64,000 nt of DNA from Streptomyces sp. MUM 203J (GCF_022414595.1 NZ_JADWYO010000009.1:62001-126000), one strand, 5' to 3'. Positions 34,392-43,954 are shown, numbered from the stretch's first letter. Translations and numbers: made by a program. Notes: generated by a model from the letters alone, not told the origin.

Positions 34392-35192
34392 TCACGCTTT
34401 CAGGACGGCCGTCAGGTGGGCGAAGACCACGACGTTCGCCGCGTAGCCCCCCTTCGGGCGGAAGGAACCCCCGCAGGTGAGCAGCCGCAGCTCGGGCCGG
34501 TCCGCCTGGCCGTAGACCTCCCGGTCGGGGAACCGGTCCTTGTCGTACGTACGGACGCGGTCGACGGTGAACACCGCGGTGAGTCCGTCCTCGCGGGTGA
34601 CACGGACGGTGTTGCCCGGCTTGAGGGAGTCGAGGTTCAGGAAGATGGCCGGACCGGTGCGGGTGTCCCGGTGACCGACGGCGATGGCAGTGCCCTTCTC
34701 GCCGGGCGTGGGCCCGCCCTCGTACCAGCCCACGAGCCGGGGGTTGTCGACGGGCGGGGAGCGCAGGGCTCCGGACCGGTCGAGACCGAGGCCGACGACG
34801 GGTGCCTCGATGGTGATCGCGGGAATGGCGAGACGCTTCGCCGCCGAGGGCGGGAGGGGCGCAGGGAGCGGCTCGGCCTTCTTGACGGGTGACGGGGCGG
34901 GGGCGGGCTTCGCGGACGACGTGGGCTTCGCGGTGGGTCTGGGCTTCGTGGTGGGGGTCGGCTTCGCGGTGGGGGTGGCCTCGGGCACCTGCGCCGTCTT
35001 CGAGGCCTTCGCGGCCGGGGTGGCGGACCCGGCGGCCACGGCGGGCCCGGACGGTTCGCCGTCCTGGGCCCACCACATCCCGCCGGCGACGAGCACCCAG
35101 GCCAGCACCACGGTCCGGGTGAGGCGGAAGAGGCGTCGCTGCCGGCGGGTGAGCCGTGCGGTCCGGGGCCTGCGCGGGCTACGCCGCGCCAT
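34392..35192 (-). CDS. Class F sortase
   Basis: A 266-aa membrane-anchored transpeptidase. An N-terminal Arg-rich stretch precedes one helix (about 27-43), then a Lys/Pro/Thr linker with KPTPTTKP-type repeats, then the sortase barrel (about 115-265). The catalytic His is in VGHRDT, the Cys in LRLLTCGGSF, and an Arg follows in FRPKGG. Class F sortases are typical of actinobacteria, and most targets are unknown. Its start overlaps the upstream gene by 14 bp, which makes that product the prime substrate candidate. Confidence 0.9.
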   Translation of the reverse strand: MARRSPRRPRTARLTRRQRRLFRLTRTVVLAWVLVAGGMWWAQDGEPSGPAVAAGSATPAAKASKTAQVPEATPTAKPTPTTKPRPTAKPTSSAKPAPAPSPVKKAEPLPAPLPPSAAKRLAIPAITIEAPVVGLGLDRSGALRSPPVDNPRLVGWYEGGPTPGEKGTAIAVGHRDTRTGPAIFLNLDSLKPGNTVRVTREDGLTAVFTVDRVRTYDKDRFPDREVYGQADRPELRLLTCGGSFRPKGGYAANVVVFAHLTAVLKA

Positions 35193-35844
35193 GGGCGCGC
35201 CGGCGGCGGCGGACGAGGATCAGCCCGGCCGTCCCCGCCAGGCCGGCGGCGAGCGCCGAACCGACGCCGAACGCCGCGGAGCCGCCGCCGCTGTCGCCGC
35301 CGGCCGGCTCGGCCATCCCACCGCCGCCGGCCCCGACACCGCCGTGCGGGTACTCGTGGTGCCGCTTGCCCGGGCCACCGCCGTTGCCGTTGCCGCCTCC
35401 GTTGCCGTTGCCGCCTCCGTTGCCGTTGCCGTTGCCGCCGGGTGGGCAGTCGACGCGGAAGACCTTCATCTTCCCGGCACCCGAGGCCCCCTCGAAGGTC
35501 CAGGTGAGCTTGTACATGCCGTCCGGCAGGGACAGCTCCTGGGTGTGTCCGGTGCCGGTGGCGAGGGTGATGTCTCCCTGCAGGGTGGCGTCGCCGGACT
35601 GCATCGGCTGGGGCACGATCGACCAGCTCACCTGCTGGAGCGTGTCGAAGTTGAAGGCGGCGAGGTAGAAGCGGCAGACCTTGGGTTCGTTGCGCTGGTC
35701 GGTGGTGGGCGTGGTGATGCTGTGGATCTTGATGTCGCCGTTGTCGCCGGGGGCGGCGACGGCCGCGGGCGCGGTGCCGAACGCGGCTCCACCGAGGGCG
35801 AGGGCGGCGACGGCGGTGCGCAGGAGTGGTCGGGCTGCGGTCAT
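35179..35844 (-). CDS. Surface protein, candidate partner of the class F sortase
   Basis: A 221-aa exported protein. It has a signal peptide (about 1-30), a beta-rich domain with two Cys (CRF, RVDCPPGG; about 31-135), a flexible GN/GGG repeat (NGNGGGNGNGGG), then a C-terminal helix and RRRRR tail. This is the layout of a sortase substrate. No LPxTG or LAxTG is present; the only residues at that place are MAEPAGG. It is therefore either a membrane-anchored partner or a substrate with an unusual signal. Translationally coupled to the sortase gene. Confidence 0.8.
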   Translation of the reverse strand: MTAARPLLRTAVAALALGGAAFGTAPAAVAAPGDNGDIKIHSITTPTTDQRNEPKVCRFYLAAFNFDTLQQVSWSIVPQPMQSGDATLQGDITLATGTGHTQELSLPDGMYKLTWTFEGASGAGKMKVFRVDCPPGGNGNGNGGGNGNGGGNGNGGGPGKRHHEYPHGGVGAGGGGMAEPAGGDSGGGSAAFGVGSALAAGLAGTAGLILVRRRRRAHGAA

Positions 35845-36153
35845 GAAGGGGGCCTCCGTGAGAAGTCGAACGAATCGGCTCTGTCCGGCCTTGAGCCGCT
35901 TCGAATGACCTGGAGCAGCCCCGAACGGCCTCGAACGGCCCGAGTCGGTCGTAACCGACCCAAACCGGCCTGATGAGCCGATAATCCGACTATCAGTCAG
36001 ATTCCGGACATCCACGGACTTCACGGCGGCGCGCCGCCACGGTTCGCCCGGTCGGCGCAGCAACGCTGAAGGCCCGCCGTCACCCCCGTTGACGACGGGC
36101 CGACCGAATCCTACGGTCATACATAGGATTCCATGAAACCGCAGGAGCGTGCC
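35845..36153. other. Divergent control region of the sortase operon and hmgA
   Basis: About 310 bp without a gene. It contains repeated TCGAA-type words (35867-35940), a small hairpin GTCGGT-CGTA-ACCGAC (35944-35959), a less GC-rich stretch around 35980 and the hmgA palindrome (36107-36130). Confidence 0.65.
36107..36130. promoter_or_regulatory. Inverted repeat upstream of hmgA
   Basis: AATCCTA, 10 nt, TAGGATT: perfect 7-bp arms ending 23 nt before the hmgA start codon. It is a likely binding site for the GntR regulator encoded just downstream of hmgA. Confidence 0.65.
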
Positions 36154-37476
36154 ATGACCACCCAGCCGCCGGCGCAGGCGACCAAGACGGCCGAGAACCT
36201 GGAGTACCTCTCCGGTTTCGGCAACGAGCACCACTCGGAGGCCGTCCCCGGCGCCCTGCCTCAGGGCCGGAACTCGCCGCAGCGCGCCCCGCTGGGGCTC
36301 TACGCCGAGCAGCTCAGCGGCAGCGCGTTCACCGAGCCCCGGGCTCACAACCGGCGCTCGTGGCTGTACCGGATCCGGCCCTCGGCGGCGCACCCGCCGT
36401 TCGTGCGTGCCGACAACGGCGCCCTGCGCTCGGCTCCCTTCACCGAGACCGTTCCGGACCCGAACCGGCTCCGCTGGAACCCGCTGCCGCAGCCCGCCCC
36501 CGGCACGGACTGGCTGGCCGGGCTGTGGACCCTCGGGGGCAACGGCGACCCCGCGCAGCGCTCGGGCATGGCCGTGCACCTCTACCACGCGAACGCCTCC
36601 ATGGAGCGGGTCTTCAGCGATGCCGACGGCGAGCTGCTGATCGTTCCCGAGCAGGGCGGGCTGCTGCTCCGCACCGAGCTGGGCCTGCTGGCCGCCCGGC
36701 CCGGCGAGGTCGCGCTGGTCCCGCGCGGGGTGCGCTTCCGTGTGGAGCTGCTCGACGCCACGGCGCGCGGCTATGTGTGCGAGAACTACGGGCAGCCGTT
36801 CCAGCTCCCGGACCTGGGCCCGATCGGTGCCAACGGCCTGGCCAACCCGCGTGACTTCCGCGCCCCGGTCGCCGCGTACGAGGACGCCGAGGGCCCCGTG
36901 GAGGTGGTCAACAAGTACTGCGGCAACCTGTGGGCCGCGACCTACGGCCACTCGCCGCTGGACGTCGTCGCCTGGCACGGCAACCACGTCCCGTACGTCT
37001 ACGACCTGCGGACGTTCAACGTCATCGGGACGATCAGCTACGACCACCCGGACCCGTCGATCTTCACGGTGCTGACCTCCCCGTCCGACACCCCGGGCCT
37101 CGCGGGCGTCGACTTCGTCGTGTTCGCGCCGCGCTGGCTGGTCGGTGAGGACACGTTCCGGCCGCCGTACTTCCACCGGAACGTGATGAGCGAGTACATG
37201 GGCCTGATCGAGGGCGCGTACGACGCCAAGGCGGAAGGATTCGTGCCCGGCGGCGGCTCGCTGCACAACATGATGTCCGCGCACGGCCCCGACCGGGAGA
37301 CCTTCGACAAGGCGAGCGCCGCCGACCTCGTGCCGCAGAAGGTGGACGACGGCCTGGCGTTCATGTTCGAGACCCGGTGGCCGATGACCACCACGGCCCA
37401 GGCGGTGGACGCGGACCACCTTCAGCGGGGCTACGACGACGTGTGGCAGGGTCTGGAACGCCACTTCCGCCCGTAG
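36154..37476 (+). CDS. hmgA: Homogentisate 1,2-dioxygenase
   Basis: A 440-aa iron enzyme that opens the ring of homogentisate in tyrosine/phenylalanine breakdown, giving maleylacetoacetate. Landmarks are [36 protein letters not shown], and the iron-binding region around [15 protein letters not shown] and [13 protein letters not shown]. Length is normal. The ATG at 36154 follows AGGAG at 7 nt; an upstream ATG at 36133 has no ribosome-binding site. It is followed by a GntR gene, and the promoter carries a perfect inverted repeat. Confidence 0.96.
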   Translation: MTTQPPAQATKTAENLEYLSGFGNEHHSEAVPGALPQGRNSPQRAPLGLYAEQLSGSAFTEPRAHNRRSWLYRIRPSAAHPPFVRADNGALRSAPFTETVPDPNRLRWNPLPQPAPGTDWLAGLWTLGGNGDPAQRSGMAVHLYHANASMERVFSDADGELLIVPEQGGLLLRTELGLLAARPGEVALVPRGVRFRVELLDATARGYVCENYGQPFQLPDLGPIGANGLANPRDFRAPVAAYEDAEGPVEVVNKYCGNLWAATYGHSPLDVVAWHGNHVPYVYDLRTFNVIGTISYDHPDPSIFTVLTSPSDTPGLAGVDFVVFAPRWLVGEDTFRPPYFHRNVMSEYMGLIEGAYDAKAEGFVPGGGSLHNMMSAHGPDRETFDKASAADLVPQKVDDGLAFMFETRWPMTTTAQAVDADHLQRGYDDVWQGLERHFRP

Positions 37477-37511
37477 TACGCCCCGGCTGTACGCAGCAGT
37501 ACGGAGATGCC

Positions 37512-38261
37512 GTGTCCGCCTTCGCCCCCGACTCGCTGGTCCTGAACCGCAAGCTGCCGCTGTGGTACCAGGTGTCCCAGTCCCTGCGCGCGTCCGTACT
37601 CGGACGCTCCCCGGACGCGTCGCTGCGCCTCCCCACCGAGGAGCAGCTCGCGGCGCACTACGGGGTGAGCGTGCTGACCATGCGCCAGGCGCTGAAGGAG
37701 CTGGAGGAGGAGGGCCTGATCAGCAGGCACCGGCGGCGCGGCACCTTCATCGAACCGGGGGCGCGGCGCAGCGCCCCGCGCCGGCTGCTGGGTTCGATCG
37801 ACGCGATCGTGGCCCAGCAGTCCGGTGAGCGGACGACGATCCTCGGCCACGGCCCGGGCCGGGTGCCCGGCGACCTGGCCGAGCACTTCCCTGACTCGGC
37901 CGAGGTCGTCACGTACCGGAGGCTCCGCCGCGACGCGGAGTCGGACGAGCCGACGAACTGGGCGGAGAACGCGGTACGTCCGGACGTGGCGGCCCGGATC
38001 GACCTGGCCGATCTGGAGCGCTGGCCGATGACGAAGGTGCTGCGGGACGCGGTCGGCGTGCGGATCAGCCGCATCACGGACACGGTGGAGGCACGGCTCG
38101 CGGACCCGGAGACGGCGGAGCTGCTCCAGGTGCCGCTGCTGTCCCCGATCCTGCACTACACGGGCGTGACGTACGGCGAGGACGGCCGGGTGGTCGACGT
38201 GGCCCGGATCCGGTACCGGGGGGACCGGTTCTCCTTCACGGTGACGGTCGAGGCGGACTGA
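37512..38261 (+). CDS. GntR-family (HutC/UTRA) regulator
   Basis: A 249-aa regulator. The winged HTH (about 10-80) reads PLWYQVSQSLRASV, LPTEEQLAAHYGVSVLTMRQALKEL and EGLISRHRRRGTFI. The UTRA ligand domain is at about 100-245. GTG start after GGAG, 35 nt downstream of hmgA and on the same strand. It probably senses an aromatic intermediate and acts on the hmgA palindrome. Confidence 0.9.
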   Translation: MSAFAPDSLVLNRKLPLWYQVSQSLRASVLGRSPDASLRLPTEEQLAAHYGVSVLTMRQALKELEEEGLISRHRRRGTFIEPGARRSAPRRLLGSIDAIVAQQSGERTTILGHGPGRVPGDLAEHFPDSAEVVTYRRLRRDAESDEPTNWAENAVRPDVAARIDLADLERWPMTKVLRDAVGVRISRITDTVEARLADPETAELLQVPLLSPILHYTGVTYGEDGRVVDVARIRYRGDRFSFTVTVEAD

Positions 38262-38300
38262 GAGGCGGGCGGGCCGCCTCGGTCACTACCATGTCGGGCC

Positions 38301-39506
38301 GTGCCGACCGTGAACGACGACGCCCCGCTGCTCGACGACCTCATGCCGTGGTCCGTGCCGCCCCTGCGCCTCGGCCGGGAGTGGGTGGTCGCCCCCGACC
38401 TCCGCACCCTGCGCGCCCGCTGGGACGCGCTGCTCGCGGCCGAGGGCGCCGAGCGCGACGCGCTGTTCCGGCCGAGCCGGGCCCGGACGACGCGCACGGC
38501 GGTCGCCGCGCTGCCGGGGCAGCGGACCGGGACGGTGCGGCTCGTACGGGAGGCCGGGCCCTGCCCGGAGCCGGTGCGCCTGGCGTACGGCCCGTTCGAC
38601 GAGCAGTGGCTGCTGCCGGACCACCGGCTGATCGACGTGGCGCGCCCCGAGCTGTGGCGGGTGGCGGACGACCGTCAGCTGTTCGCCGTGGAGCAGCCGT
38701 ACGTGCCCCGGGCGGCGGGGCCCGCGCTGCTGGTGACGGCCGCGCTGCCGGACGGCCGCTCCCCCGCCGGGCGCCCCGGCCGGATCCGGCCGCTGTACCG
38801 GCGTCCCGGGGGTCTGGAGCCCAATGTCGTGCCCGGGCTCCTGGAGCTGCTGGAGGCCCGCTACGGGATGCCGGTCACCGCGCGGGACCTGCTGGCCTGG
38901 GCGGTGGCGGCGGCACGGCCCACGCCCGAGGGGTGCCGGGTGCCGTTGCCGGGCGGGCCCGGGACGTGGGCGGCGGGGGTGGCCCTGGGACAGCGGCTGA
39001 CGGGGATCCACCTGCGGGGCGCGCGGGGCGGTGACCGGCCGCGCCTTCCCGGCGGGCGGCGCCCCTACGTGCGGGCCCCGCTGCCTCCGGACCCCGGCAC
39101 GCTCGCGTACGACGCGGAGGGCGAGGCCCTGGTGGTGGGCGGGACGGGGCGGATCGCTCCGGTGCCCGAGGAGGCCTGGGAGTTCCGGGTGGGCGGCGCG
39201 CGGATGCTGCCGCTGTGGTTCGAGCGGCGTGCGGGTGAGGCCGAGCCGGGGACGCTGGACGCGGTCAGGCCTCGGGAATGGCCGCGGGAATGGACGTCCG
39301 AGCTGCTGGAGCTCGTCACCGTGCTGGCCCTGCTGGACGGCCTGGAGGCCGAGCGCCGGGCCCTCCTGCCGGGCGGGGGTCCGGGGCTCACCCGCAGCGC
39401 GCTGCGGGCCGCCGGGGTGCTGCCCGCAGGGGACGCCGCGCGGCGGCCGGCATCAGTGCTGGACCACTGGGAGGAGGGGCCGGAGGGGCAGGGCGCGCTG
39501 CTGTAG
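38301..39506 (+). CDS. Orphan type ISP restriction enzyme specificity domain
   Basis: A 401-aa protein matching only the C-terminal target-recognition part of type ISP (LlaBIII-like) restriction-modification enzymes. It has LAYGPFDEQWLLPDHRLIDVARPEL, then RPLYRRPGGLEPNVVPGLLELL, and AWEFRVGGARMLPLWFERR. The nuclease, helicase and methylase parts of the usual ~1600-aa protein are absent, and no such genes are adjacent. GTG start (VPTVNDDAPLL). It may bind DNA without modifying it, or serve a non-restriction role. The synteny suggests a fixed core gene. Confidence 0.75.
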   Translation: MPTVNDDAPLLDDLMPWSVPPLRLGREWVVAPDLRTLRARWDALLAAEGAERDALFRPSRARTTRTAVAALPGQRTGTVRLVREAGPCPEPVRLAYGPFDEQWLLPDHRLIDVARPELWRVADDRQLFAVEQPYVPRAAGPALLVTAALPDGRSPAGRPGRIRPLYRRPGGLEPNVVPGLLELLEARYGMPVTARDLLAWAVAAARPTPEGCRVPLPGGPGTWAAGVALGQRLTGIHLRGARGGDRPRLPGGRRPYVRAPLPPDPGTLAYDAEGEALVVGGTGRIAPVPEEAWEFRVGGARMLPLWFERRAGEAEPGTLDAVRPREWPREWTSELLELVTVLALLDGLEAERRALLPGGGPGLTRSALRAAGVLPAGDAARRPASVLDHWEEGPEGQGALL

Positions 39507-39728
39507 GCGGTGCACGACGGGCCCTCCCCCGCCCCGCGCCCAACGGAACCGGGGTCCCCGTTCTCGCGCCTGGGAGCTACCGCCGACCCGAGGAGCCTGG
39601 GAGAGCCCGGCCCCGGAAGCCGGCCGGACCGGCGTCGGCGTGTGTGGGGGGGGAAGGCACCGCCGGACGCACGCCCAGTGGCGCCCGGCCCGTGACAACG
39701 TGCCCCGTACACGATATGCACGGGTGCC

Positions 39729-40931
39729 ATGAGCACCCACCCGCAGCCCCTGCCGCTCGACGGAGTCACGGTCGTCGCCGTCGAGCAGGCCGTATCCGCT
39801 CCTTTCGCCACCCGCCAGCTCGCGGACCTGGGCGCCCGGGTCATCAAGATCGAGCGCCCCGACGGCGGTGACTTCGCCCGCGGCTACGACACCGCGGCCC
39901 GCGGGCTCGCCTCGCACTTCGTGTGGTGCAACCGCGGCAAGGAGTCCCTGGCGGTCGACCTCAAGGACCCCCGCGGGCTGGCCCTCGTACGGCGGCTCGT
40001 CGCGGACGCCGACGTGTTCGTGCAGAACCTGGCGCAGGGTGCGGCGGCCCGCCTGGGCCTGGACGCGGCGACCTTGTGCGCGGCGCACCCCCGTCTCGTC
40101 GCGGTGGACATATCCGGCTACGGCGCGGGCGGCCCGTACGCGCACAAGCGGGCCTACGACATGCTCGTGCAGTGCGAGGCGGGCCTCGTGTCGGTGACGG
40201 GCACGGCGGAGCAGCCGGTCAAGGCGGGCGTCCCGGCGGCCGACATCGCGGCGGCGATGTACGCGTTCTCGGGCGTGCTGGCGGCGCTGCTGCGGCGGGC
40301 GGCGACGGGGCGCGGCGGCCCGGTGGAGGTCTCCATGCTGGAGTCGCTGGCGGAGTGGATGGGCCACCCGCTGCACCACGGTATGCACGGGGGCGAGGCA
40401 CCGGTGCGTACGGGTGTGGCGCATGCCGTCATCGCCCCGTACGACGCCTACGGGACGGCCGACGGCGGGCAGGTGCTGCTGTCGGTGCAGAACGACCGCG
40501 AGTGGCGCCGCCTGGCCGAGCAGGTGCTGGGCCGCCCGGAGTTGGGCGAGGATCCGGACTTCGCCACGAATACGGCCCGGGTGGCGCGCCGGGAGAAGAC
40601 GGACGCGGTGGTGGCGGAGGCGCTGGCCGCGCTGGACACGGCGGAGGCGCTGGCGCGGCTGGACGCGGCGGGCATCGCGTGCGCCCGGCTGAACACGGTG
40701 GCCGATGTGGCGGGCCACCCCCAGCTGTCCGCGCGCGACCGCTGGCGTGAGGTTCCCTCACCGGCGGGCCCCCTGCGGGCCCTGCTGCCGCCGATCACCC
40801 TTCCGGACGGCCCGGAGGCACGCATGGGCGCGGTCCCTTCCCTCGGGGAGCACACGGACCTGCTGCTCCGGGAACTGGGTGTGCCGGCGGAGGACCGGGC
40901 GGCGCTGCGGCGAGAGGGCGTGGTCGCCTGA
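39729..40931 (+). CDS. CaiB/BaiF family CoA transferase
   Basis: A 400-aa class III CoA transferase. The N-terminal motif GVTVVAVEQAVSAPFATRQLADLGARVIKIERP and the catalytic Asp in YDMLVQCEAG (about 140) are clear. The family moves CoA between carboxylic acids without a free intermediate. ATG MSTHPQP. It is single, with no adjacent partner dehydrogenase, so the substrate is open. Confidence 0.9.
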   Translation: MSTHPQPLPLDGVTVVAVEQAVSAPFATRQLADLGARVIKIERPDGGDFARGYDTAARGLASHFVWCNRGKESLAVDLKDPRGLALVRRLVADADVFVQNLAQGAAARLGLDAATLCAAHPRLVAVDISGYGAGGPYAHKRAYDMLVQCEAGLVSVTGTAEQPVKAGVPAADIAAAMYAFSGVLAALLRRAATGRGGPVEVSMLESLAEWMGHPLHHGMHGGEAPVRTGVAHAVIAPYDAYGTADGGQVLLSVQNDREWRRLAEQVLGRPELGEDPDFATNTARVARREKTDAVVAEALAALDTAEALARLDAAGIACARLNTVADVAGHPQLSARDRWREVPSPAGPLRALLPPITLPDGPEARMGAVPSLGEHTDLLLRELGVPAEDRAALRREGVVA

Positions 40932-41291
40932 CGGACGCGGGCTGCCCCTGGGCGGACGGAGGCGCGGGCCGGATGGCGCGTGACACATGACGTGTGAGGC
41001 GGGCCGGGCTGCCCGGGACCGGGCGGCAGAAGGCCGTCACGCCGGGCGTGCGACGCGGGGTGGCAGGACGGGCCGCAGGGCGCGCAGCGCCGACGGGGCC
41101 GGGTGAGGAATCACCCGAGCGCAGGGCACGGACCACCGAACGCGTGGCCGGGGGACGGGGGCACGCGGCGCAGGATCCGGGCCCGGGATGCCGGACGGGC
41201 GGTGCGCGGGGTGTGGGCGGGAGGCCGGTGCGGGGAGGGGTGTACGTGACGTCGGAGCGGGGCTCGGGGTGACCGGCCGGGCCCCGCTCCG
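40932..41291. other. 360-bp intergenic region
   Basis: No gene is seen. The right end (41253-41291) carries an 11-bp hairpin; the rest is GC-rich without clear signals. Confidence 0.6.
41253..41291 (-). terminator. Terminator hairpin
   Basis: CGGAGCGGGGC / GCCCCGCTCCG, perfect 11-bp stem, 17-nt loop, directly after the stop of the minus-strand gene at 41292. Confidence 0.7.
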
Positions 41292-41555
41292 CTAGCCGTG
41301 GTTGCCGAAGAGCGAGCGGCGCAGTCGGCGCAGCGGCGCGAAGAGCGAGACACGCGCGCTCCTGCTCCGACGGCTGTGCACGACGTCACGGGTCGTCAGC
41401 TCACGCATCAGCGAGGTCGCCTCCGCGACGTCGCGCTGCGGAATGGCCGGCCCCCCGAGAACCGCGAGGTGGCGGTCCAGTCGCGAACTGGTCGCGCCGC
41501 TCTTACAACTGATCGCAGGCACACGCGGCCTGCCGCGCATCGTTATCTGTTCCAT
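41292..41555 (-). CDS. Small basic hypothetical protein
   Basis: An 87-aa Arg-rich protein starting MEQITMRGRPRVPAIS, with a good ribosome-binding site (GGGGAG) and a terminator right after the stop, which favour a real gene. A central helix (DVAEATSLMRELTTRDVV) may mediate contacts. No family was recognised. Confidence 0.55.
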   Translation of the reverse strand: MEQITMRGRPRVPAISCKSGATSSRLDRHLAVLGGPAIPQRDVAEATSLMRELTTRDVVHSRRSRSARVSLFAPLRRLRRSLFGNHG

Positions 41556-41720
41556 GTCACTCCCCACCCGTACAAGGGCACCCGGCCCGGGCCACGTTAA
41601 GCCTATCGTCCCCGCATCGCAGCCGTGTATCCCGGTATCGGGATTCACCGCACACATACGAGGGTTGACAGTTACTCTCCGAATGTGTCTGATTCCAGGG
41701 CGAGTTGGACGCGCCCCGAA

Positions 41721-41754
41721 GCGCCGGACCGGCTTGCTCGAGCCCTTCCGGCGC
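41721..41754 (-). terminator. Hairpin after the GDSL esterase gene
   Basis: Outer arms GCGCCGGA/TCCGGCGC and inner arms GGCT/AGCC, 40 nt past the esterase stop. Confidence 0.6.
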
Positions 41755-41794
41755 CCGGGGAGCGGGGGCTGCGCGACAGCGCCCCGACCAGGGA

Positions 41795-42598
41795 CTACAC
41801 CGCCCCGCGGAACGTCGGCAGGTACCCGCCCGACTGCCCCGACGCCGTCGGGTGGTAGGACTCACCGATGTTGAGCCACTTCACACTGTGCAGCCACGAC
41901 GAGCCCGAGCAGATCTCGTGCCCGGTGAACGCCGGCCGGACGTCCGCGAAGGTGAACCCGTGGTCCGCAGCACGTTTGGCGAGCGCCGCGTTCAGGTGGT
42001 CGGCGCCGCCGTTGATGGCGCGGCGCTCGTTCTCGGTCAGCCCGGTGACGCAGCTCCCGCCGATCTTGTAGAAGCGGGGGTAGCCGAGGACGACGACCCG
42101 GGCCGAAGGGGCCTTCTGACGGATGGCGTCGTAGACGGAGTCGAGCCGCCCGGGCAACGTGTCGTCGACGTAACTCTTGGCCTGGTTGACGCGGTTGACG
42201 CAGCTGGACTCCGACTGCAGGACGCAGGTGGTCATGACGTCCGCGAACCCGGCGTCGTTGCCGCCGACGGTGATCGAGACGAGGTCGGTGCCGCTGTTGA
42301 GCGGAGCGATCTGACTGTTCGTCACATCGTGGGTCTTCGCGCCCGAGCAGGCGGTGAACGCGAAGGACGAGGGCGCGTTCGCGGCGGCCCAGAGCGCGGG
42401 GTACGCGCGGGGTGTGCGCTTACAGGAGCCGCTGGAGCCGTCGTAGTTGCCGGCGCCGACGCCGGACGAGTAGGAGTCTCCGAGCGCCACGTAGTCGACG
42501 GCGGCGGAGTCCGCGTGGGCGGCGCCGGCCCCGGTGAGGGCGAGCGCCGCACCGAGGAGCAGCGAGGACACGAGCGCGGCGGTGCGGGTCGTTTTCAT
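41795..42598 (-). CDS. Secreted GDSL-family esterase/lipase
   Basis: A 267-aa SGNH hydrolase with a signal peptide (about 1-30). Block I is YVALGDSYSSGVGAG, and block III carries TVGGNDAGF. Block V is recognisable near the C-terminus in SYHPTASGQSGGYLP, where the catalytic Asp/His pair would sit. Six Cys suggest three disulfides. From memory it matches the S. coelicolor extracellular GDSL lipase SCO1725. ATG after AAGGGGG. Monocistronic, with a long upstream region. Confidence 0.93.
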   Translation of the reverse strand: MKTTRTAALVSSLLLGAALALTGAGAAHADSAAVDYVALGDSYSSGVGAGNYDGSSGSCKRTPRAYPALWAAANAPSSFAFTACSGAKTHDVTNSQIAPLNSGTDLVSITVGGNDAGFADVMTTCVLQSESSCVNRVNQAKSYVDDTLPGRLDSVYDAIRQKAPSARVVVLGYPRFYKIGGSCVTGLTENERRAINGGADHLNAALAKRAADHGFTFADVRPAFTGHEICSGSSWLHSVKWLNIGESYHPTASGQSGGYLPTFRGAV

Positions 42599-43108
42599 GT
42601 AACCCCCTTCGGCAGGTTCTCTGCCTGACTTGCGTAGCGCGCAGCCGTGTACATGCCAATACATCTGGCGTGGACCCGCACAGAGTTCACTCTCCCGGAG
42701 TCACCGCCTCCCCCCTTGCCACACGAGAAGACAAACACCACACAATCAGGATCACTGACAGTGAAATAAAACAAAGAAGCCAAAAGGCGGCCCAGGGGAC
42801 GGCCTCTTGTCATACAGTCAGACGCGTCAATACCGTCGTACATCCACCCGCACCGGCTCATCTCGCGAGGCGACTCCAGGGGAGGGGTCAGACGCCTCGC
42901 AGCACCCGAGGGCCGGAGCGGGGCGCGGTAGGGGGGTGTCGTGCTCGGTGCCTTGACCGAGTCACGTGCCGCGCAAGAGCACTGCCCGCTCACCCGGCAT
43001 GGTCATGAACGCAGCAGTACGAACAGGGTGAGAACCCCCCTTTCGAACCGGACACCCATCCGGGCCGCCCAGCCGCGGGCGGCCCACCGGACGAGAGGGA
43101 ACCGACCG
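42599..43108. other. Divergent control region, esterase and glycosyltransferase operon
   Basis: 510 bp without a gene. Positions 42711-42790 are unusually AT-rich for this genome and hold a TCACT-GAC-AGTGA repeat. Promoter-like hexamers are at 42807-42836. Confidence 0.6.
42807..42836 (+). promoter_or_regulatory. Possible housekeeping-type promoter
   Basis: TTGTCA, 18 nt, TACCGT on the plus strand, about 270 nt before the first glycosyltransferase gene. The long leader makes the assignment uncertain. Confidence 0.4.
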
Positions 43109-43954
43109 ATGAGCAGCTCCTTCCTGCGCCCGGCCACCCGGACCACACCGGCGGCGGACTCCGCCGAGTGGCGGGCCATCACCTCGCACCTGGCCATCAC
43201 CCCGCCCGTCAGCGTGGTCATCCCGGCCATGAACGAGGCGGAGAACCTTCCGTACGTCTTCAAGACCCTGCCCGGCTGGATCCACGAAGTGGTGCTGGTC
43301 GACGGCAACTCCACCGACGACACCGTGGCCGTGGCCCGCTCCCACTGGCCCGAGGTCAAGGTGGTGAAGCAGGCAGGAAAGGGCAAGGGCGACGCGCTGA
43401 TCAGCGGGTTCGCCGCCTGCTCGGGCGACATCATCGTCATGGTCGACGCCGACGGCTCGGCGGACGGCCACGAGATCGTGTCGTACGTCTCCGCCCTTGT
43501 CGGCGGCGCCGACTTCGCCAAGGGCTCCCGCTTCGCCAACGGCGGCGGCACCGACGACATGACCGCGGTCCGCAGGCTCGGCAACCGCCTGCTGTGCGCG
43601 GTCGTCAACGCCAAGTTCGGCGCCCGCTACACCGATCTGTGCTACGGCTACAACGCGTTCTGGCGGCACTGCCTGGACGCCGTCAGCCTCGACTGCACCG
43701 GCTTCGAGATCGAGACCCTTCTCAACATCCGCGTGGTCACGGCCGGTCTGCGGGTCCAGGAGGTGCCCAGCCACGAATACGTCCGCATCCACGGCGCCTC
43801 CAACCTGCACGCCGTACGGGACGGACTGCGGGTCCTGAAGGTGATCCTGCGCGAGAAGCGGACGCGCCGGGCCCCGGCCGGCCCGGGTCCGGGCACCGGG
43901 CTCGGCCCCGCCGCCGTCCCTCCGGTCAGCGTCCCCCGAGGAGAGCTGTCTTGA
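43109..43954 (+). CDS. GT2 family glycosyltransferase (1)
   Basis: A 281-aa GT-A fold enzyme. The nucleotide-sugar site is SVVIPAMNEAENL and VDGNSTDDT, and the metal-binding motif is VDADGSADG (about 115-123). No membrane helix is seen. It resembles transferases using UDP-glucose or GDP-mannose onto polyprenyl phosphate. ATG after AGAGGGAACC. First gene of a three-gene operon with overlapping ends (TTGA, GTGA), so the products likely build or decorate one surface glycan. Confidence 0.88.
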   Translation: MSSSFLRPATRTTPAADSAEWRAITSHLAITPPVSVVIPAMNEAENLPYVFKTLPGWIHEVVLVDGNSTDDTVAVARSHWPEVKVVKQAGKGKGDALISGFAACSGDIIVMVDADGSADGHEIVSYVSALVGGADFAKGSRFANGGGTDDMTAVRRLGNRLLCAVVNAKFGARYTDLCYGYNAFWRHCLDAVSLDCTGFEIETLLNIRVVTAGLRVQEVPSHEYVRIHGASNLHAVRDGLRVLKVILREKRTRRAPAGPGPGTGLGPAAVPPVSVPRGELS

